A stretch of DNA of 64,000 bases from assembly GCA_002943765.1 (NCBI GenBank), contig PQWQ01000001.1:1116001-1180000 (forward strand), written 5' to 3'. Positions 23,001-35,600 of this stretch are shown here, piece after piece. A program made the position numbers and the translations under genes. Every line of letters begins with the position of its first letter. Positions within the stretch are counted from its first letter, which is position 1. The notes beneath the pieces are model-generated. The model saw only the letters and a program-made list of their open reading frames with translations, was not told the origin of the DNA and made no database searches. The stretch comes from Psoroptes ovis (taxonomy: Eukaryota; Arthropoda; Arachnida; Sarcoptiformes; Psoroptidae).

Positions 23001-23329
23001 CTAATAATATGAAATTGGAAGCTAAGAAATTGATTGAAAATTATAAAAAATATCAACCGAATGGTGATACACCGAAACGTATTAATTATCAATATCCGCA
23101 AACATTCACGCCAACATCGCCATACGATCGGATCTTGTCAAGAATTCAAAGTGAAAAATTGGATCAATCACCATTAGTATTATCATTTGAAGAGAATGAA
23201 GAAAATTCCGAAGTTAATGACAATGATGCATCAGCATCAATGAATAAAACATATTGTATCGATGCAAATTCAATAGAAAATAATTTACATAATTCAAAAA
23301 GCAGCCGAATTTTGACAACTAAAAATTGA
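20058..23329 (+). CDS. KIF11: Kinesin-5 mitotic motor (KIF11/Eg5/Klp61F)
   Basis: Three exons, 20058-21716, 21778-22273 and 22341-23329, join in frame to 1047 residues (human 1056). The motor domain (about 40-385) shows VFVRCRPL, the P-loop GQTGTGKTYTM (about 116-126), switch I NACSSRSHSIF, switch II DLAGSENIGR and the NKSLLTLGRVI helix. A neck and a long coiled-coil stalk follow (about 395-940). Near residues 960-985 a BimC box is seen, GDTPKRINYQYPQTFTPTSP, whose Thr is the Cdk1 site that drives spindle loading. Kinesin-5 tetramers cross-link and slide antiparallel microtubules to form the bipolar spindle. The motor loop (GGHIDHNGSWEDDPLSG) carries the usual L5-type insertion. The ATG follows directly after an AG, so a 5' UTR intron is likely. 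Confidence 0.97.
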
Positions 23330-23604
23330 ACCAAATGATCTTCATAACACATGTTTTTTTAATTATTATGAAAGTTGGTTTTAAATCGATTCAACATATG
23401 CCTTTTTGAAAATGAATTGTTTTAAGCGCACGAACATTCAAGACAAATGACCATAAATTCATTTCCATTACTCAAATTTTAAATTTAAATAACATTCCAT
23501 TTATAATTGTGAATCATTTTAATAAAATAAATTTTAAAATTTTTCCTAAATCATTTTCATTCTTGAATTTTTTTTCTGTTGAATTTACCAGAATTGATAT
23601 CAAC

Positions 23605-25160
23605 ATGATGATCAATTTCAATCTGATAATCATCATATCTACCATAACCACAACGTTGGCAACATTTACCGATATTGATGGACTTCGTTGTAATACGAAT
23701 AATGATTCGAATAAACAAACGAATAAATATGTTGATTTTTTAAAACATTTTCAAAATGGTTTGAAAATAATACACGGTTCCGATATGATTCGTAATGCAT
23801 TTCGTTTGACGACAAATTCATATTTATCAATGACGACCAGGTACGATAAATTATTTTGCATACAAATAATTTAAAGTGGATTTCAAATTTTAAAAAATTT
23901 CCAGTGAAATTTTTCCCGAAGGTTTACCTGGCCATTTTTCATTTTCATGTACATTTCGAGATTATCATCAAACATCAATGGGAAAAACATTGAATTTATT
24001 GAGCATCGATGATTTTTTAGGTGATTCACAGTAAGTTTTTTTTTAAATATTGTATGGATATTTGAATGAAAAAATAATCGCGATTAAAAATTCAGGTTAA
24101 GTTTGAGAATTGATCCATCGAAAAATTTCTTAGAAATCGATTTACCGCAAACATCGCATTTATTGAAATTTCAAAATATCAAATTCAATCTAAATGATTG
24201 GAATAAAATTGATATTAGTTTTCAGCCGAAAAATATTACATTATTTGTTAATTGTAATAAACATGATACACAATCGATCGATTCAATGCCATCATTAGAT
24301 TTAGATGGTGACATTACATTATGCCATTCAGCTTTAATCGATATTCAATCAATGTCATTGGATTGTGATGATACACGACCATCAAGAGAAAAATGTGATG
24401 AAATTGTAAATTTTTTTCTAATTTTATGAAACCGTGATATTATAAATCTTCTTTTTCACAGGTACGTACATCACCGAAAATCATCAAACACATCGAAAAT
24501 CAAAATGAAGTGGTCAAAAAAGAATGCTGTGAAATGCCAAAATTGGATCATTCAGAGATAAAAGCATTGATTTTTGATGTTTTAAATGGTATAATTGATT
24601 CAATAGTTTTACTTGTGCTTTTGCTCAATATTTTTTTTTCATATCTTAGATAATTTAAATTATTTTACTACATATTTTCGAGGTAATCCTGGAAAACCAG
24701 GCATTTCAAGTGTTGGGCCACCAGGTCCTCCTGGACCAAAAGGTGATCGAGGCCCCATTGGCCCTAAAGGTGAACTTGGGCATGGCCTTCCAGGCCAAAA
24801 AGGTGATCGAGGTGAAAAAGGAGATAAGGGCTCGAAAGGCGATCGTGGTCTGCCAGGCGAAAAAGTTTGTGAAAATAGAAATATACAAGATTATGATAAT
24901 TCAATATTTTTAAATCTAATCAGGGCAACACAGGACTACCTGGTCCAAGAGGTATGAATGGTGCCTCGATTGTTGGTATGAAAGGTGAAAAAGGAGCGGC
25001 TGGCATTCCTGGAAGATCCATACAAGGTCTACCTGGACGAGATGGTATTTGCAGCGGTAAATGCAGTCATCGTTTTGGTTTAGAAGATTTACAATTTATG
25101 TTATCACAATTGAATCAACAAACAAAAGGGCCGCCAAAAATTATTTTAAGAAAATTTTAA
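23605..25160 (+). CDS. Secreted short collagen with LamG/TSPN-like N-terminal domain
   Basis: Six exons, 23605-23840, 23905-24030, 24096-24405, 24462-24588, 24650-24864 and 24924-25160, join in frame to 416 residues. A signal peptide of about 20 residues (IIIISTITTTLA core) is followed by a domain of about 200 residues with the pattern of laminin-G/thrombospondin-N heads of FACIT-type collagens (PEGLPGHFSFSCTFR, LNDWNKIDISF, CHSALIDIQSMSLDCD). Cysteines CC and a short linker lead to a collagen triple helix of roughly 35 Gly-X-Y units, with one interruption near GHGLPG and KGD repeats. The C-terminus has two Cys (ICSGKCSH) and ends in ILRKF. Exact collagen type is not assigned; it is much shorter than vertebrate types IX, XVI or XIX. 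Its stop codon overlaps that of HBS1L on the other strand. Confidence 0.85.
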
Positions 25161-27655
25161 TTCACTTTATCTAAAATTTTTGTAACAATTCCTGTTCCCA
25201 TTGTAAAATGTTCGGAACGGATAACAAAACGTCCATATTCTTTATTGTTTTCAAACGTTTCAATACAGATCGGTCTTGATGCCGTAATTTGTACGATGGC
25301 TGATTGATTTTTACCCAATAATCGTGGATTACGTTTAATTATATCATTTTTATTTTTTTCTAATTGAGCACATAATTTGGTAATCGTCACTACTTCATTT
25401 AAACATACGGAATAAATCATTACCGATGTTCCCTAATAAAAAAAATAACATGAATTAAATTCTTTATTTAGAAAAATCAAAAGACTTACATTAATTATTG
25501 GCACTCCAATGGTGCTAAATGTTACAATGCGAGCTTCAAATTTAGTTGCCAATGTACAAGGAGAGAGAGCATCACAAAGCACATTACCAATAGAAATCTC
25601 CAAACCATCAATGTGAGTAATGTTTAAATAACAAAAATCACCAGCAAATGCTTCATTTTGGATTTGATCATCAATAAGAATACCTGTAATCATGTATTAA
25701 TATTATTCAATTATTTCATGACATGGTAATTAGTGAAAAATAGGAAATAACATACTTTTTACCGTACAATATTCATTGATAGGCATAATTAATAATTTTT
25801 GATTTTGTTCAACATAACCATTGTCAATTTTACCGGACAAATAAATCCCTGAGGTTTGACCTTTGAAAAAATCACTGATTGACATGCGGAAAGGCTTTTC
25901 AATAAGGCGAGGTGAACAAGAAAAATTATCTATTTGAAATGTATGACAACTGATTAAATTTGTTGAAAAAATCGATCAACTTACTAATCACATCGATTAC
26001 TGATGGTCCTTTGTACCAATTGAAATTCGGACTCTTCGATAACTCGATTAGATTGTCACCAGTCATACCACTACATGGTATATATTGAATTGATTTATCT
26101 TTGAATCCTACTTGTTTTAAGAATTTTTTCATTTTATCAACTATTTCTTGATAACGTGCTTGTTCAAAATTGACATTGTCCATCTTGTTTATCACAACAG
26201 CAACTTGTGAGATACCAAATGAACGTAACAAGAGGATATGTTCTTGTGTTTGACCACCAGCTTCAAAACCGCTTTCAAATTCGCCATTGGTAGCATCAAT
26301 GACTAATATTGCAACATCAGCTTTAGTTGTGCCCATAATCATATTTGGTATAAAATCACGATGTCCAGGTGCATCTAAAATATTGATAATACGTTCCGAT
26401 GTTTCAAAACAATGATGACCGACATCAATTGTTATTCCGCGATTACGCTCTTCATCAGTTTCATCTAATACCCATGCATACATAAATGATGCTTTACCAA
26501 CTTTTTTCGCCTCAGTCTCATTTTTATGCATATGTTTTTTTGAGACATTACCAAGTAAAGCCAATAAATGCCCCATAATTGTACTTTTGCCTGCATCAAC
26601 ATGACCAGCGATTACTAAATTTAGCAACATTTTTTTGCCATCAACTCTTTTTGCTTGATAGAGTTTTTGAATTTCTTCAATCGATTTTTGCTTGATGTTT
26701 TGTCTAGAAATTTTCGAAATCATAGGACTTGGAGGAATGGATGAAGACGATGATGGTTTTTCTGGTGTTTCAAGAGCTGTTTTAGATGTGACTGAATTTT
26801 TCTTCAATGGTTCGTGTTCAATCGTTTTCTTATCTTTTTCGGTGGTTGAAGATGTGCCTGAATTTGGTTTTTTTGCTGTTAACGGCGTTCCTAGATGATG
26901 ATAAAAAATAATTATAATTATTTTGTTCTCCAAGAAATAATTTTGAATCGTTCGATTAAAACATGATAATTTTAGCACCTCTTAGAGATGTTTGTCGCTT
27001 ATTGTAGGTTTCCAAAGATTTCAACATAAAATTTTTCAGAAATTTTCGTATTTTAAAATGATTGAAATCATTGTTTTTAGTGGTCGACGATTTAGCGAAT
27101 GGATCCGCCGCCAAAGCATTGAATAATTTTGAATTATGCATATTTACAACTAAACCAAAAACCTTTTAGGATATTATCAATAAAGAATTGAATGAAATTT
27201 AAATTTACCTGAAATGATTAATTGTTTTTCATTTTGTTTACTAGTTTTCAATAAAATATCTAATGCTAATTCAGGATCACAATTAGCGTCTTTCAATGCT
27301 GAAAGTATTTCTCCTTCAGTTCGAGTATTACCGACAGTATCACGAATAAATTCAATACATGAATCAAGCTTAGCACTAGTCAATTCATCTTCATCATTTT
27401 TATGTTGTTTTTGAGCAAAATTTTCATTAAAATTATGTAGCTGATTTTCATATAAATACATATTTGCTGTACCGGGCGATATACACAAATCTTCTTCAAT
27501 TGAACGGCCATATTGATCATAATCATAATCATCACATTCTAATTACCAGAACCGAAAATAAAACAATGAAATTATAAAAACATTGAAATCAATATTTACA
27601 CTTGGAACAAACCTTCGGAAAAAGTACGGGCACGTATATTTCGATGTCGAGACAT
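25157..27655 (-). CDS. HBS1L: HBS1-like ribosome-rescue GTPase
   Basis: Seven exons in coding order 27613-27655, 27209-27538, 26979-27149, 25985-26890, 25756-25929, 25490-25683 and 25157-25432 join in frame to 697 residues (human 684). The N-terminus MSRHRNIRARTFSE and the HBS1_N block (CIEFIRDT, ILSALKDANCDPELALDILL) match the family. The G domain (about 275-490) has AGHVDAGKST, RGITIDVG, LDAPGHRDF and VINKMDNVNF. Domains II and III follow, with KPFRMSISDFFKGQTSG and the C-terminal SEHFTMGTGIVTKI. HBS1 with Pelota splits ribosomes stalled in no-go and non-stop decay. The 57-codon third exon (26979-27149) is in phase and may be optional; read through its weak donor it terminates after six more codons, giving a short form. 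Confidence 0.95.
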
Positions 27656-28148
27656 TTTTTAATTATATTTTACAAATTGTTTATCATTTTCCCATGTAAT
27701 AAATTAAAAATTATGATCACAATTATATCAATTCATTTAAATTGATGATTTGGAAAAAGAGAAAAAAAATTTCACAAAATGAAAACATTAAATTCTATTT
27801 CAACAGTTTTTGTGTTAATTGAATCAAAATAGTTTTTACTGCAATCAATTATCAATTAAAATTTGGATCAAAATGGATTATCATTTTTTTTTCAATTCAA
27901 TTTTGTATTTGTTTTTCCACCATATCAACGACAATTTCATTCTATAAATGTTGACTGATAATAAATTGATGGTTGAAATGTAAAAAAATAGAAAAAAAAT
28001 TTCCCAAAAAAAGAGAAAAAAATTTTCCAAATTTAAATCATTGAAATTCAATTTTTTCAATTTCTTCTCATCATTCAATCAAAACACAACGAAACACAAC
28101 AGATCAATATGCCGATATAAATTGACTTTTGAATGAAAAATTTGAATA
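27656..28148. other. Intergenic: divergent HBS1L/INPP4 promoters
   Basis: These 493 bases between divergent start codons are A/T-rich with several A and T runs. No gene or clear known promoter element is seen. Confidence 0.5.
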
Positions 28149-31100
28149 ATGATAATTGATAATGAAAATATATTGAATACATTTTTTATTAATGACAATT
28201 TCAATAATGAAAATTTATTATTCGATAAACAAGGTAAATTATGGATCAATTATTATGATTTAATATTGAATAATAATGAATCGACTATCGATGTAAATAA
28301 TCATCATCATCATCATCATCATCAACAGCAACAGAATGATGTTAAAAAATTTCAACAATATTTTTGTAGATTACGTGGTAATTCATTATATATAATTTTC
28401 ATTGATGATATGAGTGACGAAATTGAAGATAAGGAATTATATTTAATTGTATTGAGTAAAAATTTTAGCATCAAATTATGTGATACAATAACGAATGATA
28501 ATGATATAAAATTATATGAATTTTATTTATTATCAAATAAAAATAGTAAAACTAATAGCAATGATAAGAAATCAATTAAATATTATTTCGCATCAGAAAC
28601 AATTGTTGATCGTGATAATTGGATTAAACTAATATATCTATCATCATTTGATTTTTTAAACAATTTACGTTTAACACTTGAAAATGACTATCAATTAAAA
28701 CGACAAACACAACAAAAACAACCAATTGCCAATATCAATGATAATCAATTTTTAATTAATAATGAAAAACATAAAATTTTTCACACAATTATTCGCTGTG
28801 ATAATATAAAATTGATTTGCAATAATACTAGTCTTAAATTTTTTATAAAATTATATTCAAAAAATTCATCAAATACAAATTGGTTTTATTGTGGAGAAAC
28901 TGAAATAATTGAATCAAATAGTCCACAATTTATAAATGCAATCAAAATTATAATTAATAATGATGATGAAGAAATTGAATTAAAATTTGAATTACATAAT
29001 TGTATCGACTCATATTTACCGATTGAATTATTATATGCGTATGGATATAAAAATTTTGATCCAACACAATTGAATGATTTTGAAAATATTTTGAATAAAA
29101 ATTATACGATACGATTGAAAAAAACTAATACCAATATTTTTATTGGACAATTAACATTTCGTATGATCTATGATGATCAAAAGTGCCAAAACATAATGTC
29201 GCATCAAACACTTCAAAAAAATCTACCATTATTCAATGAACCGATCATAAAGCGTTCATTTTTCATACAAAATCAATCTAGCAATTTTCAACATATAATT
29301 TGTGAAGAATCGACCGATGATAGTAAATATGTATTCTTAATACCATTATATCTATTAAGATCATATATCAATGATGAAAAATTTTTATTAAATTCATTGA
29401 AACAATCAAAATTTATTGATTTACAAACGAATTTCCTGGATTTTCATATTCAAAATATTGAAATATTTGAAAATGTTTACAATGAAATCGATAAATTCAT
29501 GATTTCAAATACTTTTCGTCCATCGACAATGAAAAAAGAATTATTTCTTCAATTCATACCGATGAATTTTCATAGACAATTATTTCATGTTGAAACAAAT
29601 GATGGTGAAAAATCTAAACAATTAAAAATCTATACGTTCGGCGTTCATGCATGTCATCATTATGGTTTCGAGAAATATAATTGGAAATTATCAATCATAA
29701 TGAATTTATTATCGGCTAATAATCAAAAGAAATCGATTGATGAATTCATTCAAGTCGAGGAAACATGGAAATTGTATCGTAAATTGATGAAATTATCACA
29801 TAATGAGAAAATTATCATCGATCTGTTAAATAATTTAAATGAAACCCTTGAAAATATCAATGTTCATCAAGATTATTCGAAAGTCGAAAAAATTTACCAA
29901 CAAATTCAATTGAATGCCGAAGAATTGATTGATTTAATAGAAAACTATGTTTGTGAAACTTATTTAACTCAGATGAATCAAATAATGTATGAAATGAATA
30001 ACATCGATAATTTCATTGAAGAATTTCAATTAGAACCTATCGATCTAATTTATTTAAACATAAAAGCATGTTTTGTTGACATCAATGATAAATTAAAGCA
30101 TCAAAAAGCTAAAATAAATGAATTTGAACCATGTAATAGGAAATTACGTATGGCAATTGAATCATTGAAAAACATAATCATTTCATGTTATTTATGTTCA
30201 TTTTTACAATTAAAATCATCAAATGATCTAGAACAATTACAACAAATGAATTTTCGTTATCTATCATTGATAATTCAAGCAATAACCACAGTTATAATAA
30301 TTATAAATGATAATTTATTGTCATTAAATGATGAAAATTTAATGAAATTTTTAATGAACGCTAAAAATACAGGACACATTATTATATTATATGAAACATT
30401 ATTGAGCTGTTTTTCGGAAGAAATCGGTATGCTTGAAGATATGATATTTGCAATAGATACGATTGCAAACATAACGAAATTGAAATTTTGTTTCATAACC
30501 ATTGAAAATGATTATAATGAAATTAGATTGCCTGAAATTGATTTCAATTTAAATCAAATACAATTGAAATTTTATTTGAATCAATCGAAATTTGAAAATC
30601 ATTTTAAAAATGAAGAAATAATTGAATGTCGATTATTGCCATTAATATTTAATATTGGTGTTAATCAACAAGCATCATTACCAAATAAGTAAATATTGAT
30701 TCAATGTTAAAATTAAGCAATTGTTTATCATTTTCTTTACTCTTTTATTCCATTATTTGAATAGCATATTCAAAAAAAGTTTACAAGAAGAAATAAATTC
30801 ATTCAGTTTTGAAAAGTTGAAAAATTTTATCGAAAAATATTACAATAATGATCATGCAATTGAACGATTACTACAAAATTTAGACAATGAATTAAATCAT
30901 AATAATCAAAAAATTAAAAATATAAAAATATTACAATTAACAAATGAATTAATAAGATTATTGAATGATGATTTTAGTTTGAAAATTACTTGCTGTAAAA
31001 GTGCAAAAGATCGTACCGGTATGTCGGTAACATTGGAACAAGTACGTTTCACATTCAAACATTTACGATTGAATCGTGAATCAAATGAACAATTATTTCA

Positions 31101-31202
31101 AACAATGTTGGATACATTTCGTAGGTAATTATCATTATTATTGAATATTTGAAAATGATAAAATAAACTAAATTAATCAAATTTTTTTCCCATTAATTTC
31201 TT

Positions 31203-31240
<38 letters not shown>

Positions 31241-31384
31241 CAAATTAGAGATGGAACAAGAATGGCAATTGTTGAGAAAAATATCGGTGCCAAAAAATAT
31301 GCATTCAATTATTTATATTTATTAACATTTCCATATGAATATCGACCACCATTGGGTACATATTCAAGTATTGTTGATACCTGA
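28149..31384 (+). CDS. INPP4: Inositol polyphosphate 4-phosphatase (INPP4)
   Basis: Three exons, 28149-30688, 30765-31124 and 31249-31384, join in frame to 1011 residues. INPP4 enzymes remove the 4-phosphate of PtdIns(3,4)P2 to give PtdIns3P. The dual-specificity phosphatase signature CX5R is seen as CKSAKDRTGMSVTLEQ (about 922-937), identical in style to INPP4A/B. Upstream are IYTFGVHACHHYGFEKYNWK and an N-terminal region of about 350 residues with C2-like features (HTIIRCDNIKLIC, IFIGQLTFRM). The C-terminus AKKYAFNYLYLLTFPYEYRPPLGTY matches the family. A His/Gln run lies near residues 50-60. The last intron contains a 32-base poly(A) run just before the acceptor, so exon 3 is assigned by frame and family match. 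Confidence 0.93.
31204..31235 (+). repeat. Poly(A) run in the last intron of INPP4
   Basis: About 32 uninterrupted A residues end 13 bases before the AG acceptor of the last INPP4 exon, where a pyrimidine tract would be expected. Confidence 0.85.
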
Positions 31385-32619
31385 ATAAATGAATAAATAA
31401 TTAAGAGAAAAATTGAATTAAAGAAATCATAATTATTTTGTTTTATTTTTTTTTTTTTTTTGTTTTGAATTTAAAGAAATTAAAAAATAATTATGAATAA
31501 TTATTAAAAATTCATTCATATGTTTTGGTTTGTTTCATTTGTTTGTTAACAATTGTTTTAACAAGTAATAAATGATGATGATGATGAATGATAATTATGT
31601 TTTTAACAATCAATGGTTGATTGATTTTAAATTGAAATACCAGTGTGTGTGTGTGTGGCAAAGTAAATTGTAGTTGTTGTTGATGTTGATAATGTTTGCT
31701 CCCCGCAAATTATTGTGTTTTATTTTGGCAAATAACGAAATTAATAATGATGATGATGATAATTGTGATGAAAATAAAAGCATTCAAACACAGGCATATA
31801 TACAAGTCAATAATGTAAAAAAATCATTGGTTAATTCATTATTATTCAAAGGTATATCAAAACCTTTTATTTACCTTTTGTCAATTAATAATTTGAAGGA
31901 TTCACAAGAAAAAAATTACGCATGATTTACGCGCAGCTTTGTTGTCACGCCCTTAAACGTTATGGTCACAATAGATTTTTTTTATTCTTGTTATTCAAAT
32001 TACTTGTATGGGATTGTCAAAATTGTTATGGTCACAATATCATTGTGACTGTTTTGGTTGCATTTTTTTTTTTGCAAATTGTTTTCGTCTTGCTCTTCGT
32101 TTTTCTATTTTATTTTTGCCTCAATATTTTTTTTTTTTTTTTTGGATCAAATATTTGATCATCATCATTTCATTGATGATAATAACAAAACAAATGATTT
32201 GATTGAGGATCATATCATATTATTATCAATGTTTATTTAATGATTTCTAATTGAAAAACCATAAGCAAACAAATAAACAGCTAAAAATGATATTTTTAGT
32301 TAAAATAATTGTTAATTGACAATTGAATCAGTGAGATTTTTAAAAATTATGAAAATTGAAATTCTGTTTTCAATCATAATGATTTTACAAATGACGTGTA
32401 TTATTATCAATGATCGCTGATTATGTTTTTAATGTTATCAATCGACTAATCAATCAATTAGACCATATTACATCGATATGATTGATTGAAATTTTATCTT
32501 TTCAATTTTTTTTTTATTGATCAAGTTTTTACCTTTTTTTTTATTTACAAGTTTTCTATGAAATTTATTTTGAAAAATTTGAGACGAATAACTTAACTTA
32601 AAAGAATAACAAAATAAAA
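31385..32619. other. Intergenic between INPP4 and LLGL
   Basis: This 1.2 kb stretch should contain the INPP4 3' UTR and the LLGL promoter. It has a GT run near 31644-31657, long T runs at 32061-32146, and a duplicated GTTATGGTCACAATA element with an adjoining palindrome. Frames here are poly-Phe or Asn/Asp-rich and I do not believe them. Confidence 0.45.
32031..32049. promoter_or_regulatory. Perfect palindrome GTCACAAT-ATC-ATTGTGAC
   Basis: Two 8-base arms with a 3-base centre form a perfect inverted repeat. The left arm belongs to the second copy of GTTATGGTCACAATA; the first copy starts near 31959. The site is about 570 bases upstream of the LLGL start and could be a dimeric transcription-factor site. 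That is inference. Confidence 0.4.
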
Positions 32620-35600
32620 ATGAAATTCTTTTCAATTAAAAGCTCACAAAATCAATTACAATCGGATAGATTGAAATTGTATAAAGATTTTTATGAATTT
32701 AACAAGGTATGAAATTTTAAATTAATGATTAACATTCATCGTTTTATCACTCCAATCTTTCTTTTTCGAATTAGACATTTTTAAATGGTTTTCCAGCCAA
32801 TCCAACATGTTTGGCTTTTGATGAACAAAATCGTTTGCTAGCAATCGGTACCAAAAATGGCTCATTACAAATGTATGTCTTATTTATTTGTTCTTAAATG
32901 ATTTTCAATTAATTTTTTATCTGTATTCAAATTAACACTACAGCTATGGAAAACCTGGTGTTGAATTTCATTATCAATTTGAGGAAGAATATGAGATCGA
33001 GAAAATCTTTTTCATATCACATTTGGCTGCTATTTTATGCATGTTAGATGATTATTCATTACATTTGTTCAAAATTCCAACAAAATCATCACATCAAAAT
33101 AATATGACAAAATTATATACGAATAATTTTTTTGTCAATAAAAATAATGATAGCAATGATCAACAATCATCAATATTCATGATAACAACATTATCGCTGA
33201 ATAATAAAAAAAATTTACTATTCATTGGCTTGAAAAATGGTGATATTTATACATTGAATATTGATGAAACATTTTCAATTAAAAGCGATAATATCATTAA
33301 ATTGGATGATGTATTGAAATCAATACCTGAAGAATTGAAATTGAAACCAGGTTCAATTGAAGCAATCGAAGAACAGCCAAATAATGATGGAAACATATTG
33401 ATTGGTTATGATCGTAGTTTGATCGCTTTATGGAATTATCATAACAAAAACATTGTCAATTATTTCCAAATTGAACAAGTAAGTTATTTTCTCAATTTTT
33501 TATTTCATTGATTATAATGATTAATTATTGATCAATTATTTAGCATTTAGAACATTTATCATGGAATAAAAATGGTGTTGATTTTATCAGTTGTCATAAT
33601 GATGGTAGCTATAATAAATGGTCTTCAAAACAAGAACATCATGATTGTAAAAATTCAGAGCTACCCTATGGCCCTTTTCCATGTAAAGCTATCAAGAAAA
33701 TTTTCTGGAATACATTTGATAAAAATGATTTCATAATATTCAATGGTGGTATGCCACGTGCATCATATAGTGATAAAGAAACGGTATCAATAATCTTTAA
33801 TGGTGATATCAGTAAAGAAAAAAGTCCATCATCAGATGAAAAAAATGTTGTATTAGATTTCACATCAAAAGTCATTGATTTTTTGCCCATTTTTATCAAT
33901 GCAGAAATGGGTGATGATAAAAAACTTGAAGCATTAATTGTATTAACGATTGAAGAAATCGTTGTCATCGATCTACAACATCCTGATTGGCCACAATATA
34001 AATTGCCTTATCTTGCATGCCTTCATTCATCACCGATAACATGTTCTCAATATTGTTCAAATGTCAGCGCAGAAATTTATCAGAAGATAATTGAATGTGG
34101 TGATTCTGAATCTAGTGTCAAATATAGTACAAACGAATGGCCAATCAATGGTGGTACTGCAGCTAGTTCATCCCTAAATAATGATGAAAATCTACAGCTA
34201 CATCATTTATTAATAACTGGGCATGAAGATGGTACTGTTCGTTTCTGGGATACGTCTACAAAATCATTAAAATATTTACATACTGTACATACATCGAAAT
34301 TATTCAATACCAATGAAGATGATCTATTAATCGATCATGATGATCATGAAAGAAGCAATAATGATGAAGATGATGATGATCAAAGTGATTGGCCACCATT
34401 TCGTAGAGTTGGTCAATTTGATCCATACAGTGATGATCCGAGATTAGCTATACGAAAATTGGCATTTTGTTCTGAACAAGGTATTCTAGTTATTGGTGGT
34501 ACAGCTGGACAAATGATTGTATATGAATATCAAGATAATAATAATGAATTTTCAATTAATTCCACTGAAGTCCGTATTATTGATGAGAAAGATTCGTTCG
34601 TATGGAAAGGACACAATTGTATACCTGTTCGTAGATCAAATTTAAAATTTGTGAAAGGTTTCCAGCCAAAAAGCTTCGTCCAAATTCATCCACCGGCAGC
34701 TTTAACAGCGTTAGTCTTATCTAGTAGTTGGCAAGTGGTCAGTGCTGGTACAGCACATGGTTTTACACTCTTTGATTATACAAAAAATTTACGACTAATT
34801 GTTAAATCTACATTAAAAGCAAGCAATATTTCATCAGCGATGGGTGGCGATGCCTTAATATCGCGAAGAAAATCTTTCAAAAAATCTTTACGTGAATCAT
34901 TCCGACGTTTACGACGTAGTCGATCTCAAAAAAGTAAACGAAATGTACAAAAAAACTCTCAATCAACGACTAAGTTATCAGAAACAAATCAAAGGTTTTT
35001 GAATAAATTTCCTGAACATTTAAACGAATCAATTAAACCGGTTGAACGTGCTATTGAAGCAATGAGCAAATCAAATGATGATATGATGAGTTCTATGGTT
35101 AGATTCTTTTATTTTTGTTCATCACCGATTGTTAGCAGTAAGTAAAACAATTTTATTTTTCGAATTAGTTGTAAAAAATTAATTATTCTGAAATTTATAT
35201 TTTTTCATCCAGATCAACCTTGTCCATCTTTTTGGATTGGTACTAATGCAGGAACATTATACATTTATGTACTGATCAACGATAAAAATCAATCACAAGG
35301 TGGAACAAAATGTTGGCAATTAGCCAAAGAAGTACAATTGAAGCATAAGGCACCGATCATATTTATACGATTAATCGATTCAAATGGCATACCATCTTTT
35401 GAAAATTTATCATTACCATCAGCACAAACAGCAAGCGAATCACCTGAAAAGTCAATAATGAATCGTGTGTTGATTTGTTCGGAAGAACAATTCAAAACGT
35501 TCAGTTTACCAAATTTTAAAACAATTAATAAATTTAAATTAACAGCACACGAAGGTGTACGTGTGAGAAAAATTGAAATTGGTAAATTTCATCATAAACA

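Noticed and set aside
31674..32240. Three or four overlapping plus-strand frames upstream of LLGL
   Set aside because: They are low-complexity, overlap in different frames and contain poly-Phe from T runs; no family match.
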